A stretch of 64,000 bases of DNA from Paenacidovorax monticola (lineage in GTDB: Bacteria > Pseudomonadota > Gammaproteobacteria > Burkholderiales > Burkholderiaceae_C): assembly GCF_014489595.1 (NCBI RefSeq), contig NZ_CP060790.1, forward strand, positions 4,588,001 to 4,652,000, given 5' to 3'. The notes under the pieces are model-generated. The model was not told where the DNA came from. It worked only from the letters and a program-made list of their open reading frames with translations, and did not search any database. Numbering within the stretch: the first letter of the stretch is position 1; the number at the start of each line of letters is the position of its first letter. Shown here in pieces: positions 25,543 through 34,429 of this stretch. The position numbers were made by a program, and so were the translations under genes.

Positions 25543-26364
25543 TCAGCCCGCGCGCTGCCGCAAGGGCGGCGCGGAGGCCGGGTCCTGCAGCGCGGCCACG
25601 CCGCGCACCACGTCGCCCACCACGATGACCGAGGGGCTGGCGAGCCGTTCACGCTCGATGGTGGCGTGCAGCTGGCCCAGTGTGGTGACCGCGTGGCGCT
25701 GCGTGGGCAGGCTCGCGTGCTGGATCACCACGGCCGGCGTGTGGGCGGGCAGGCCGTGCAGCAGTTCGGCCTGGATGCGCGCCGCGCCGCTCATGCCCAT
25801 GTAGATGACGAGCGTGAGCCGGGCATCGCGCGCCGTGGCCGCAAGCTGGCGCCAGTCGGTGCCCGCGTCGCCGGGCTTGGCGTGGCCCGTGATGAAGACC
25901 ACGCCGTGCGCATGCTCGCGGTGCGTGAGTGGCGCACCCAGCGCCGTCAGGCCCGCGAGGCCTGCCGTGATGCCGTTGATGACCTGCACCTCCACGCCCG
26001 CGGCGCGCAGGTGCTCCACCTCTTCGCCACCGCGCCCGAAGATGAACGGGTCGCCGCCCTTGAGGCGCACCACGTTCTCGCCCTCGTGCACCGCCATGAG
26101 CATGAGCTTCTCGATGAAGGCCTGTGGCGTGCTCTTGCAGCCGCCGCGCTTGCCCACGTACACCACGCGCGCCGTCGGCGCGGCATGCGCCACGATGGCG
26201 TCGCTCACGAGGTCGTCCACCAGCAGCACCGTGGCGGCCTGGATGGCCTTGAGTGCCTTGAGCGTGAGCAGATCGGGGTCGCCGGGGCCCGCGCCCACCA
26301 GCGTGCAGCTGCCGCGCTGCACGGCGCCATGGGGGTAGGCAGGGGAGGTCGGATCGTGGCTCAT
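25543..26364 (-). CDS. cobA: Uroporphyrinogen-III C-methyltransferase (siroheme branch)
   Basis: This 273-aa SAM-dependent enzyme methylates uroporphyrinogen III at C2 and C7 to precorrin-2, the branch point to siroheme. It carries VGAGPGDPDLLTLKALKAI near the N-terminus, YVGKRGGCKSTPQAFIEKLM, the signature VVRLKGGDPFIFGRGGEEVE, and PLTHREHAHGVVFITGHA. It has no fused CysG N-terminal domain, so oxidation and chelation need other genes. Its ATG overlaps the ybiB stop (ATGA), and the run nirB-nirD-nasA-ybiB-cobA is co-directional, so its siroheme most likely serves NirB. Confidence 0.92.
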   Translation of the reverse strand: MSHDPTSPAYPHGAVQRGSCTLVGAGPGDPDLLTLKALKAIQAATVLLVDDLVSDAIVAHAAPTARVVYVGKRGGCKSTPQAFIEKLMLMAVHEGENVVRLKGGDPFIFGRGGEEVEHLRAAGVEVQVINGITAGLAGLTALGAPLTHREHAHGVVFITGHAKPGDAGTDWRQLAATARDARLTLVIYMGMSGAARIQAELLHGLPAHTPAVVIQHASLPTQRHAVTTLGQLHATIERERLASPSVIVVGDVVRGVAALQDPASAPPLRQRAG

Positions 26365-27284
26365 GGGTTTGTCTCCGTGGTGGTCTGATCCACCAGACGC
26401 AAGATGTGTTCCACCTGGCGCGCGAGCGCCGCGGGCACGGGCAGCTCGCCCGCGAGCACGGCGCGCGTGTAGCGCGCGGTGGTCTGCACGTCGATCTCGG
26501 TGGGCAGGCCGGGCACTTCGGCGGCGGTGCCCGCCTGCTGCTCATCGAGCAGCTGGTGCACGCCCGCCACGAAGCCGTCGTAGCGTGGCTGGCGGCGCGG
26601 GTCGGCCGCCACCTCGCCCTCGAGTCCGCGCGAGAGCAGGACGCTCATGCGCCGCGCGGCGCAGGTGCCGTGCAGCATGTCGGTGTATTCGGGGTGGGTG
26701 TAGCTCGTGACCAGCACGGCGGGGCCTTCGCAGGGCGCGAGCAGCTTCACGGCGCTGTGCCCGGGGTTGCGCAGGCCCACCACCTCGCGCACGGCCAGCA
26801 GGCGCGCCAGGCCCGCGTGCAGGCGCTCGGTGGCAATGTGCGCCACCTGGCCGTTTGCTATTTTTTCAGGCGCCTGCAGCGCTGGAATACCCAGCGCTTC
26901 CAGCACGTCCGATGCCAGGATGCGGCGCGCCTCGGTGCGCATGCCGTGCAGCAGCACGGGCAGGCCCTCGCGCGCCAGCAGCAGGGCCAGCAGCGGGGTG
27001 AGCACGGGCAGCCGGCGTGCGCCGTTGTAGCTGGGCAGCACCACGACGGGCCGGTCGCTGGCGGGAAAGCGCGCCACGCGCGCATGCACCGCGTCGAGAA
27101 AGCCGCACATCTCCTCGGTGGTCTCGCCCTTGATGCGCATGGCGATGCAGAAGGCGCCGATCTCGAGGTCGGTCACGCGCCCGTCGAGCACCTGGCCCAT
27201 CAGGTCGGCGGCCTGTTCGCGGCCGATGGCCTTGGCTCCGCGCGCGCCGCGGCCGATTTCCTTGATGTACTGGCTGATGCCCAT
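26361..27284 (-). CDS. ybiB: DNA-binding protein YbiB (TrpD2 family)
   Basis: The 307-aa protein resembles anthranilate phosphoribosyltransferase and belongs to the YbiB/TrpD2 group, which binds nucleic acid and lacks TrpD activity. The conserved N-terminus is ISQYIKEIGRGARGAKAIGREQAADL; RIKGETTEEMCGFLDAVHAR and VVVLPSYNGARRLPVLTPLLALLLAREG follow. The start is set at 27284 (MGISQYIKEIG); an upstream ATG at 27341 would add 19 poorly fitting residues. In many betaproteobacteria this gene sits beside nasA and cobA. Its role there is not known. Confidence 0.85.
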   Translation of the reverse strand: MGISQYIKEIGRGARGAKAIGREQAADLMGQVLDGRVTDLEIGAFCIAMRIKGETTEEMCGFLDAVHARVARFPASDRPVVVLPSYNGARRLPVLTPLLALLLAREGLPVLLHGMRTEARRILASDVLEALGIPALQAPEKIANGQVAHIATERLHAGLARLLAVREVVGLRNPGHSAVKLLAPCEGPAVLVTSYTHPEYTDMLHGTCAARRMSVLLSRGLEGEVAADPRRQPRYDGFVAGVHQLLDEQQAGTAAEVPGLPTEIDVQTTARYTRAVLAGELPVPAALARQVEHILRLVDQTTTETNP

Positions 27285-27362
27285 GGCGGGAGTCGTGGGG
27301 GTGAAACCTTGGATGGCATATTGTCCGGCAGGTTTCATCACTTTTCGCTATATGAAGACAAG

Positions 27363-30275
27363 TCAGGCGGCTTGCTCGGCCGCCCGCGCGAGCGGCCCCG
27401 TGTGGCGCACGAGGCGCTTCAGCTCAGGGATGCACGAGCCGCAGTTGGTGCCGCAGCGCAGCTGGCCCTGCAACCGAGCGAGGCGCGCATCCTCGGTGCC
27501 GTGGCAGGTGGCGAGCGCAGCAGTGATGGCGTCCTCCTCCACATTGAAGCAGGTGCACACCTGACGGCCGCGTGGTTGGAGTGCCAAGGGCGCCTGGGCG
27601 CTGGGCACGAGCAGCAGGCGTCCGTAGTCCTGCGCGGGCAGCTCGTCCTGCAGCAGGGCCGAGAGCCAGCCGCCCGCGCGCGTGTCGCCTGCGAGCAACA
27701 GGGCCTCCACAGTGGCCGACGCGGCGCCGCGCGCCAGGCGCAGCGCGCGGTGGTGTTGGCGGCGGCGGTCGGCATAGCGCAGCGTGTCGGTGCCGTCTAG
27801 GCCCAGCAGGGCCTCGATGCGCTGCAGGAGCGCGGCGTCGGGCGCTTCGTGCGCGGCGGCGCGCAGCAGTACGCCATGGCGCGCGTGCGCCGCGTCCTCC
27901 AGCGGCACGGCGTTGCCGAAGGGCACGCAGCTTGCGAACGGAAACTCCTGCATGAGCGCGGCCAGGGCCTCGCGCGTGGCCAGCGCGCGGTCCTCGGGCA
28001 GCCAGGCCATGGCGAGCAGGGTCCAGGGCAGTTCGGCCTTGAGCACCTTCACGGCCGCGTGCTTGAGTTCGGGCTGCTTGGAGCTGGGGCAGTAGGCCGA
28101 GGTGGTGAGCGCGTTCACGCCCGCGAGGCGCTCGCCCGTGGACGAGCGGCCGCCCAGGTACTCGCCGCCCCAGTGCATGGCCATGAAGACCTGCGAGAGT
28201 GCCAGCGTCCCGTCGGGCTGGATGGGCACCACGATGGAGCCGCGCTTGCTCGTGACGTGCACGAGGTCGCCGGCCTGCAGCTGGCGCCGCTCCATGTCCT
28301 GCGGGTGCATCTGCAGGCTGGGCTCCGCCACGTGGCCGAACAGCCGGCCCAGTTGCCCCGTGCGGCTCATGCCGTGCCACTGGTCGCGCAGGCGGCCCGT
28401 GGTCAGGCTGAAGGGGTAGCGCGATTCGCGCGGCTCGGCCACGGGGCGCCAGGGCAGGGCGGAAAAGCGCGCGCGCCCGTCGGGCGTGGGGAACACGCCG
28501 TCTTCGTACAGCCGTGCCTTGCCCAGGTCGCGCCTTCCGGCCGGCAACAACGCGGTCGCGTTGCCGTCCACCTTGCCGCCGCTGGCCGGGTCCGCAGGAC
28601 ACGGCCACTGCTGGGGGCCTTGCGCGTCGAGCAGGGCCCACGAGAGGCCCGTGATGTCGAGGTCGCGCCCGCGCGTGCTCTCGCGGTGCTCGTTCCAGAT
28701 CGCCTCGGCGCCCGCTGCCGCGTCGTGGGTGGCGTAGTGGAAGAGGCTGGCGCGGCCCGGGCGCAGCCGGGCTTCGAGCCGGTGCGCGAACTGCACGGCG
28801 ATCTGCCAGTCGTGCCGCGCCTCGCCGGGCGGCGGCACGGCGGGGCGCACGCGCGAGATGCGGCGCTCGCTGTTGGTCACGGTGCCGATCTTCTCGCCCC
28901 AGGTGGTGGCGGGCAGCAGCAGGTCGGCGTATGGCACCGTGGCCGTGGTGGCGAAAGCCTCCTGCACCACGACGAACTCGGCGCGCTCGAGCGCGCGGCG
29001 CACCAGGGCCTGGTCGGGCATGCTCTGCGCGGGGTTGGTGCAGGCGATCCACAGGGCCTTGATCTCGCCATCGGCCGCGGCCTGGAACATCTCCACGGCC
29101 GTCTTGCCCGGCCGCTCGGGCACCGACTCCACGCCCCAGAGCGCGGCCACCTCGGCGCGGTGCGCGGGGTTGGCGAGGTCGCGGTGGGCGCTCAGCAGGT
29201 TGGCCAGGCCGCCCACTTCGCGCCCGCCCATGGCGTTGGGCTGGCCCGTGAGCGAGAACGGCCCCGCGCCGGGCCTGCCGATCTGGCCCGTGGCCAGGTG
29301 CAGGTTGATGAGCGCGGCGTTCTTGGCCGTGCCGTTGCTGCTCTGGTTCAGGCCCTGGCAGTACAGGCTCAGCGTGGCAGCGCGGCGCTGCGGGTCGTTC
29401 GACCCGCCCGTGGCGAACCACTGCGCGGCCTGGAAGAGGTCTTGCGCACGCAGGCCGCAGACCTCGGCCACGCGCTCGGGTGTGGCCTCGCGCACCAGGG
29501 CCTTGAGTTCGGCGAAGCCGCTGGTGTGGCGCTCGATGTAGCCGGTGTCGGTCCAGCCCTCCCACAGCATGATGTGCAGCAGGCCGTGGAACAGCATCAC
29601 GTCGCTGCCGGGCTGCAGCGGCAGGAACAGGTCGGCGATGCCGGCCGTGTCGGTGCGGCGCGGGTCGGCCACGATGACCTTCATGGCCGGGTTGGCGGCC
29701 CGGGCTTCCTCGATGCGGCGGAACAGCACGGGGTGCGCCCAGGCCGCGTTGCTGCCCGCGAAGAACAGGCAGCCCGCTTGGCGCACGTCGTCGTAGCAGG
29801 CGGGCGGCGCATCGGCGCCCAGCGTGGCCTTGTAGCCGGCCACCGCGCTGCTCATGCACAGGCGCGAGTTGGTGTCGATGTTGTTGGTGCCCACCAGGCC
29901 CTTGGCGAGCTTGTTGAAGACGTAGTAGTCCTCGGTGAGCAGCTGGCCGCTCACGTAGAAGCCCACGGCGTCGGGGCCGTGGCGCGCGATGGTGTCGGCG
30001 AAGCGCCCGGCCGCGTGTTCCAGCGCCGCGTCCCAGCCCAGGAGGGCGGGCGCCGCACCGCGCGCGGGGCGCAGGGCAGGGTGCAGCAGCCGCGTCTGCC
30101 GCGCGAGCGGCTCGGCGGCCGTGAGGTGCAGCGTGCTGCCCTTGGTGCACAGGCGCCCGAAGTTGGCCGGGTGGTCGGGGTCGCCGCGCACGCTGATGAT
30201 GCGCGTGCCCTCGGTCTGGATGACTACGCCGCAACCTACGCCGCAGTAGGGACAGGTGGATCGGGTTTCAGCCAT
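27363..30275 (-). CDS. nasA: Assimilatory nitrate reductase catalytic subunit
   Basis: The 970-aa enzyme reduces nitrate to nitrite in the cytoplasm, with Mo-bis-MGD and FeS centres. The N-terminal [4Fe-4S] site is CPYCGVGCG plus the CTKG cysteine further on. Molybdopterin-binding blocks include GSNAAWAHPVLFRRIE, LSLYCQGLNQSSNGTAKNAALI, and the molydop_binding region (YPFSLTTGRLRDQWHGMSRT). A C-terminal BFD-like [2Fe-2S] domain (CTCFNVEEDAI, CGTNCGSCIPELKR) makes it the long NasA type that takes electrons from a partner reductase. There is no Tat signal, as expected for the assimilatory enzyme. It follows nirD by 205 bp. Confidence 0.95.
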   Translation of the reverse strand: MAETRSTCPYCGVGCGVVIQTEGTRIISVRGDPDHPANFGRLCTKGSTLHLTAAEPLARQTRLLHPALRPARGAAPALLGWDAALEHAAGRFADTIARHGPDAVGFYVSGQLLTEDYYVFNKLAKGLVGTNNIDTNSRLCMSSAVAGYKATLGADAPPACYDDVRQAGCLFFAGSNAAWAHPVLFRRIEEARAANPAMKVIVADPRRTDTAGIADLFLPLQPGSDVMLFHGLLHIMLWEGWTDTGYIERHTSGFAELKALVREATPERVAEVCGLRAQDLFQAAQWFATGGSNDPQRRAATLSLYCQGLNQSSNGTAKNAALINLHLATGQIGRPGAGPFSLTGQPNAMGGREVGGLANLLSAHRDLANPAHRAEVAALWGVESVPERPGKTAVEMFQAAADGEIKALWIACTNPAQSMPDQALVRRALERAEFVVVQEAFATTATVPYADLLLPATTWGEKIGTVTNSERRISRVRPAVPPPGEARHDWQIAVQFAHRLEARLRPGRASLFHYATHDAAAGAEAIWNEHRESTRGRDLDITGLSWALLDAQGPQQWPCPADPASGGKVDGNATALLPAGRRDLGKARLYEDGVFPTPDGRARFSALPWRPVAEPRESRYPFSLTTGRLRDQWHGMSRTGQLGRLFGHVAEPSLQMHPQDMERRQLQAGDLVHVTSKRGSIVVPIQPDGTLALSQVFMAMHWGGEYLGGRSSTGERLAGVNALTTSAYCPSSKQPELKHAAVKVLKAELPWTLLAMAWLPEDRALATREALAALMQEFPFASCVPFGNAVPLEDAAHARHGVLLRAAAHEAPDAALLQRIEALLGLDGTDTLRYADRRRQHHRALRLARGAASATVEALLLAGDTRAGGWLSALLQDELPAQDYGRLLLVPSAQAPLALQPRGRQVCTCFNVEEDAITAALATCHGTEDARLARLQGQLRCGTNCGSCIPELKRLVRHTGPLARAAEQAA

Positions 30276-30386
30276 GGTGTGCAGAGGGCAGGTTGCGGCG
30301 TCGATGTTGTCCGCCCAGCGGGCCGCCGAAGGCGTGCCCGCAACCTACGCCGCAGTAGGGGCCGGTGGATCGGGTTTCTTGCATGG
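30231..30386. repeat. Partial duplication of the nasA 5' end
   Basis: Positions 30231-30277 (the true nasA start, coding for ETRSTCPYCGVGCG) recur at 30340-30386 with five or so differences, 109 bp upstream in nasA direction. The upstream copy begins with ATG (minus strand, at about 30383) and reads QETRSTGPYCGVGCGH before drifting into a non-homologous frame that ends near the real start. One cysteine is changed to glycine (TGPYC). It seems to be a remnant of an earlier duplication. Confidence 0.7.
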
Positions 30387-30480
30387 CGTGTTCTTTGCGT
30401 TTTTGGGCTTCAGCGCATATCCGGAGAACGCGGGCAGCTATGGTTTTCGTCGTCGCCTGGACCTTCGTCCCGCTGCGTGC

Positions 30481-30873
30481 TCACCCAGCCGGGGCTGGCA
30501 CGCAGCGGCGCGCCGGCCCCGCGATGGGGCGTGCGAGGTCGGTCGCGTGGCCTGCGAGCTCGGCTGCGTCGAGGTAGACCACGCCGGCCTCGACCTTCAC
30601 GGCAAAGCGCGGCGCGCAGCCCTCGTCGGGGGCGGCGGCTTGGCCGTCGCACAGGCCGATGGTCCAGTTGTGCAGCGGGCAGGCCACGCTGGTGCCGAAC
30701 ACGATGCCCTGCGACAGCGGGCCGCCCTTGTGCGGGCAGCGGTCGAGCAGCGCGAAGACCTGGTCCGCGTCGTTGCGGAACACGGCCACGTCCAGGCCGC
30801 GCTCGCGCGCCACGCGGCGCGCGCCGAGCACGGGGATCTCGTCGGTGCGGCAGATGGGGGTCCATTGGGTCAT
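30481..30873 (-). CDS. nirD: Nitrite reductase small subunit, Rieske-type
   Basis: The 130-aa protein is the NirD partner of NirB in NADH-dependent reduction of nitrite to ammonium. It has the NirD fold (TPICRTDEIPVLGARRVARE, FRNDADQVFALLDRCPHKGG) and retains both metal-binding pairs of a Rieske site, CPH at the first loop and CPLH at the second (VACPLHNWTIGL). The E. coli NirD lacks these, so this one may bind a [2Fe-2S] centre. It lies 44 bp after the PilJ-N gene in the nirB operon. Confidence 0.9.
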   Translation of the reverse strand: MTQWTPICRTDEIPVLGARRVARERGLDVAVFRNDADQVFALLDRCPHKGGPLSQGIVFGTSVACPLHNWTIGLCDGQAAAPDEGCAPRFAVKVEAGVVYLDAAELAGHATDLARPIAGPARRCVPAPAG

Positions 30874-30916
30874 GTCGGGCCTCTTGGGGGTTGGCGATGG
30901 GGAAGGAAAGCGGCGC

Positions 30917-31737
30917 TCAGGCCTTGAGTGCGGCGTACAGGCCGGTCACGCGGTCCATCACGCTCAGCAGGTTCTCGCTGGCGACGAACACGTCCGACAG
31001 CGGTTTGGCGCCTGGCGTGCCGCCGGGCTGGATGCGGCGCAGCGCGGCCTCGAAGAACACCCACTGGCCGTCGGCGATCTGCAGCTCGTCCTGGATGCGC
31101 TGCGTGGCCTGCGGGGCTCCGCGCAGCGTCTGCATGGCCTGCAGGAACTCGCCGCGCGCCTGCGCGATCTCGGCCTGGGCCGTGGCGCCGCCCTCGGGCA
31201 GGGCCGCGGCCAGGTAGAACTTGGCCATGCGCTGGCTCAGCATGCGCTGGCGCCCGGCCAGGTTGACGAGATGGCCCACGGGCCGGGCCTGGGCGGACTC
31301 GTACTGCACCGTGCCCTGGTGGGCCAGCGCGAGCACGCGCGCGTCGGCCTGCAGCAGTGCGGGGGCGGCGGCGGGCGCGGGGGGCGCGAGCAGGGCGGCG
31401 CGGTAGCCGGCCCAAGCCGCCTCGAGCTGTGCGTAGGTGGTGCGCAGCTCGGCGTTTGGGGCGTAGGCCCGCAGGTCGCCGAGCTGGCGCTCGAACAGCG
31501 CGACGGACCTGTCGAGCACCTGGCGCGCGTTCGCGGCCTCCACGCCCTGCGCGAGCGCCAGCCAGGCCTTGGCCATGCGTTGGCTCAGCATGCGCTGGCG
31601 GCCGGCCTGGTTGATGGCGTCGTTGAGGTCGATGACCTCGGCCCGCGCGGGCTGCGGGCGCCAGAGCGCGGCGCCCGCCACCGCGCAGGCGGCGGCGCGC
31701 AGCAGGGGCGGCGGGCGAGGGTCGGGGCGGCGTGCAT
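30917..31737 (-). CDS. Exported tandem PilJ-N (type IV pili MCP N-terminal domain) protein, one frameshift
   Basis: When repaired, about 273 aa. A run at 31705-31708 (GGGG on the plus strand) shifts the frame. With one more C the ATG at 31737 reads into MHAAPTLARRPLLRAAACAV and a typical signal peptide ending RPQPARA, then EVIDLND. The mature protein holds two copies of the same motif, AGRQRMLSQRMAK, the P-box-like helix shared by PilJ N-terminal domains and nitrate sensors such as NarX. No transmembrane helix follows, so the protein should be free in the periplasm. It lies between nirB and nirD. A nitrate/nitrite-sensing or chaperone role is only an inference. Confidence 0.75.
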
Positions 31738-31751
31738 GGCGTGCCCTGCCT

Positions 31752-34238
31752 TCAGGCCGCAGCGTCCGCGGGCACGGGGACGATGGGGATCACGGGGGTG
31801 AACTGGCGCTGGTCCACGGCGGCCTTGTCGAACTCGAACCAGGGGTCGGGCTCGCCGTCGAGCGCGAACTGCAGCTGCTCCCACAGCGCCTGGCGGCCCG
31901 CGGCGTCGTCGAGGATGCGCCGCTTCACGTAGTCCAGGCCCACGCGGTTCACGAAGTGCACGGTGCGCTCCAGGTACCAGCCCTCCAGGCGGTACAGCTG
32001 CATGAAGGCGCCCGTGTACTCCAGCACTTCCTCGGCGGTCCTGAGCTTGGTGAAGAAATGCGCCACCTCGGTCTTGATGCCGCCGTTGCCCGCGATGTGC
32101 ATTTCCCAGCCGCTGTCCACGCCGATGATGCCCACGTCCTTGATGCCGCTCTCGGCGCAGTTGCGCGGGCAGCCGCTGACGGCGAACTTGACCTTGTGCG
32201 GCGCGTACATGCGCCACATGGCGCGCTCCAGGTCCTTGCCGAGCTGCGTGCTGTCCTGCGTGCCCATGCGGCACCACTCCGACCCGACGCAGGTCTTCAC
32301 GGTGCGCAGGGCCTTGGCGTAGGCGTGGCCGCTGGGCATGCCGATGTCGCGCCAGACGGCCTGCAGGTCTTCCTTCTTCACGCCCAGCAGGTCGATGCGC
32401 TGGCCGCCCGTGACCTTGACGGTGGGGATCTTGTACTTGTCCACCGCGTCGGCGATGCGGCGCAGCTCGTCGGCCGTGGTCTCGCCGCCCCACATGCGCG
32501 GGATCACGCTGTAGGTGCCGTCCTTCTGGATGTTGGCGTGGCTGCGCTCGTTGATGAAGCGGCTCTGCGGGTCGTCCTTGGCCTCCTTGGGCCAGGTGCT
32601 GATGAGGTAGTAGTTGACGGCCGGTCGGCAGGTGGCGCAGCCGTTGGGCGTGCGCCATTCCATGAAGCGGAAGACGCTGTCGGTGGTGAGCAGCCGGTGC
32701 TCGCGGATGGCGTCGCGCACCGCCTGGTGGCCGTGGTCGGTGCAGCCGCACAGGGCACGGGTCTTGGGCGTGGCCGAGTAGTCCCCGCCGGCCGTGAACA
32801 TGATGATCTGCTCCACCAGGCCCGTGCACGAGCCGCAGCTCGCGCTGGCCTTGGTGTGCTTGCGCACCTCGTCGAGCGTGAACAGGCCCTTGTCCTTGAT
32901 GGCCTTGCAGATCGCGCCCTTGGTCACGCCGTTGCAGCCGCAGACCTCGTCGCTGTCCTGCATGGCCGCGGCCTTGCTGTGGCCCTGGTGGCCCGCGTCG
33001 CCGATGTTGCTCTCGCCGAACATGAGCTTGTCGCGGATGTCGCCGACGGCGCGGCCGTCGCGCAGCAGCTTGAAGTACCAGCTGCCGTCCACCGTGTCGC
33101 CATAGAGGCAGGCGCCCACGAGCCTGTCGTCCTTGAGCACGAGCTTCTTGTACACGCCGCCGAAGGGGTCGCTCATCACGATCTCCTCCGTGCCATCGCC
33201 GCCCTGGAAGTCGCCCGCCGAGAACAGGTCGATGCCCGTGACCTTGAGCTTGGTGGACGTGAGCGAGCCCTGGTAGCGGCCGATGCCGAACTCGGCCAGG
33301 TGGTTGGCCAGGACCTTGCCCTGCTCGAACAGCGGCGCCACCAGCCCGTAGGCGATGCCCCGGTGCGCGGCGCATTCGCCCACGGCGTAGATGCGCGCGT
33401 CGGTGGTGGTCTGCAGCGTGTCGCTCACCACGATGCCGCGGTTCACGTGCAGGCGCATCTTCTCGGCGAGCTGCGTGTTGGGGCGGATGCCCACGGCCAT
33501 CACCACGAGCTGCGCGGGCACCTCGGTGCCGTCCTGGAACCGCACGGCGGCCACGCGGCCGCTCTTGCCGTCTTCGGCGTCGCCCACCAGTTCCTGCGTC
33601 TGCGCCTTCATGAGGAACCGCATGCCGCGCTCGGCCAGCGACTTCTGCAGCATCTTGCCCGCCACGTCGTCGAGCTGGCGCTCCATGAGCCAGTCGCCCA
33701 CGTGCACCACGCTCACCTGCATGCCGCGCTTCATGAGGCCGTTGGCAGCCTCCAGCCCCAGCAGGCCCCCGCCGATCACCACGGCATGCTGGTAGGTGGC
33801 GGCCGCGTCGATCATGGCCTGGGTGTCGGCGATGTCGCGGTAGGCGAGCACGCCCTCCAGGTCCTTGCCGGGGATGGGCAGGATGAAGGGGTTGGAGCCC
33901 GTGGCGAGGATCAGCCGGTCGTACTCGGCGCTGACGGGCTCGCCCGCCGCATTGGTGGCATGGACCACGCGGCGCACGCGGTCCACGTCGTGCACGGTGC
34001 AGCCCGCGTGCAGCGCGATGCCGTTGTCCGTGTACCAGGACCAGTCGTTGAGGATGATCTCGTCGATCGTCTGTTCGCCCGCCAGCACGGGCGACAGCAG
34101 GATGCGGTTGTAGTTGGGGTGCGGCTCGGCGCCGAACACCGTGATGTCGTAGAGATCGGGAGCGATCTTGAGCAGCTCCTCGAGCGTGCGCACGCCGGCC
34201 ATGCCGTTGCCCACCATCACCAGTCTGGATTTTTTCAT
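31752..34238 (-). CDS. nirB: NADH-dependent assimilatory nitrite reductase, large subunit
   Basis: The 828-aa siroheme enzyme reduces nitrite to ammonium with NADH in the cytoplasm. FAD and NAD sites lie at the N-terminus (LVMVGNGMAG and VVIGGGLLGLEAANGL). A BFD-like [2Fe-2S] domain comes next (CGCNGVTKGAICKAIKD, then CGSC). The siroheme/4Fe-4S ligands appear as CVGSEWC and later CPRNC, the expected Cx5C and Cx3C pair. The start at 34238 has a GGGGGTC ribosome site. A regulated leader of about 180 nt, described separately, precedes it. Its siroheme should come from CobA and its small subunit from nirD. Confidence 0.95.
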   Translation of the reverse strand: MKKSRLVMVGNGMAGVRTLEELLKIAPDLYDITVFGAEPHPNYNRILLSPVLAGEQTIDEIILNDWSWYTDNGIALHAGCTVHDVDRVRRVVHATNAAGEPVSAEYDRLILATGSNPFILPIPGKDLEGVLAYRDIADTQAMIDAAATYQHAVVIGGGLLGLEAANGLMKRGMQVSVVHVGDWLMERQLDDVAGKMLQKSLAERGMRFLMKAQTQELVGDAEDGKSGRVAAVRFQDGTEVPAQLVVMAVGIRPNTQLAEKMRLHVNRGIVVSDTLQTTTDARIYAVGECAAHRGIAYGLVAPLFEQGKVLANHLAEFGIGRYQGSLTSTKLKVTGIDLFSAGDFQGGDGTEEIVMSDPFGGVYKKLVLKDDRLVGACLYGDTVDGSWYFKLLRDGRAVGDIRDKLMFGESNIGDAGHQGHSKAAAMQDSDEVCGCNGVTKGAICKAIKDKGLFTLDEVRKHTKASASCGSCTGLVEQIIMFTAGGDYSATPKTRALCGCTDHGHQAVRDAIREHRLLTTDSVFRFMEWRTPNGCATCRPAVNYYLISTWPKEAKDDPQSRFINERSHANIQKDGTYSVIPRMWGGETTADELRRIADAVDKYKIPTVKVTGGQRIDLLGVKKEDLQAVWRDIGMPSGHAYAKALRTVKTCVGSEWCRMGTQDSTQLGKDLERAMWRMYAPHKVKFAVSGCPRNCAESGIKDVGIIGVDSGWEMHIAGNGGIKTEVAHFFTKLRTAEEVLEYTGAFMQLYRLEGWYLERTVHFVNRVGLDYVKRRILDDAAGRQALWEQLQFALDGEPDPWFEFDKAAVDQRQFTPVIPIVPVPADAAA

Positions 34239-34304
34239 CGTGACCCCCGTCGGCAGTGCGTCCGTCCCTGTCCATTCGGCCGGGGGATGACGCACACACA
34301 AAAC

Positions 34305-34362
34305 AAAAAAGGCGTCCGCACGGGTTGCGCAGGTCAAGCTCGCGCAGCCGTGGGGACGCCTT
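34305..34362 (-). terminator. Intrinsic terminator in the nirB leader
   Basis: On the minus strand AAGGCGTCC (plus 34354-34362) pairs with GGACGCCTT (plus 34309-34317), continued by CACGG/CCGTG and TGCGC/GCGCA inner pairs, and is followed by TTTTTTGTTTT. Placed about 70 nt before nirB, inside its leader, it is an attenuator. Its 5' arm also pairs in hairpin 34354-34367. Confidence 0.85.
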
Positions 34363-34419
34363 CGTCCTGGGGGCCGGTCCGCCGTTGCACCGGACCCCGC
34401 GCGACCGTCGGTGGTCGCG
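34354..34419 (-). promoter_or_regulatory. ANTAR-type antiterminator hairpins in the nirB leader
   Basis: On the minus strand the first hairpin is CGCGACC-ACCGAC-GGTCGCG (plus 34400-34419), a 7-bp stem with a hexaloop having A at position 1 and G at position 4. That loop is the ANTAR-target signature. About 32 nt further on, GGAC-GAAGGC-GTCC (plus 34354-34367) can form and uses the terminator's 5' arm, so it competes with it. The second loop has G, not A, at position 1. Binding of NasR to the leader is inferred. Confidence 0.7.
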
Positions 34420-34429
34420 GTCGATGCCA

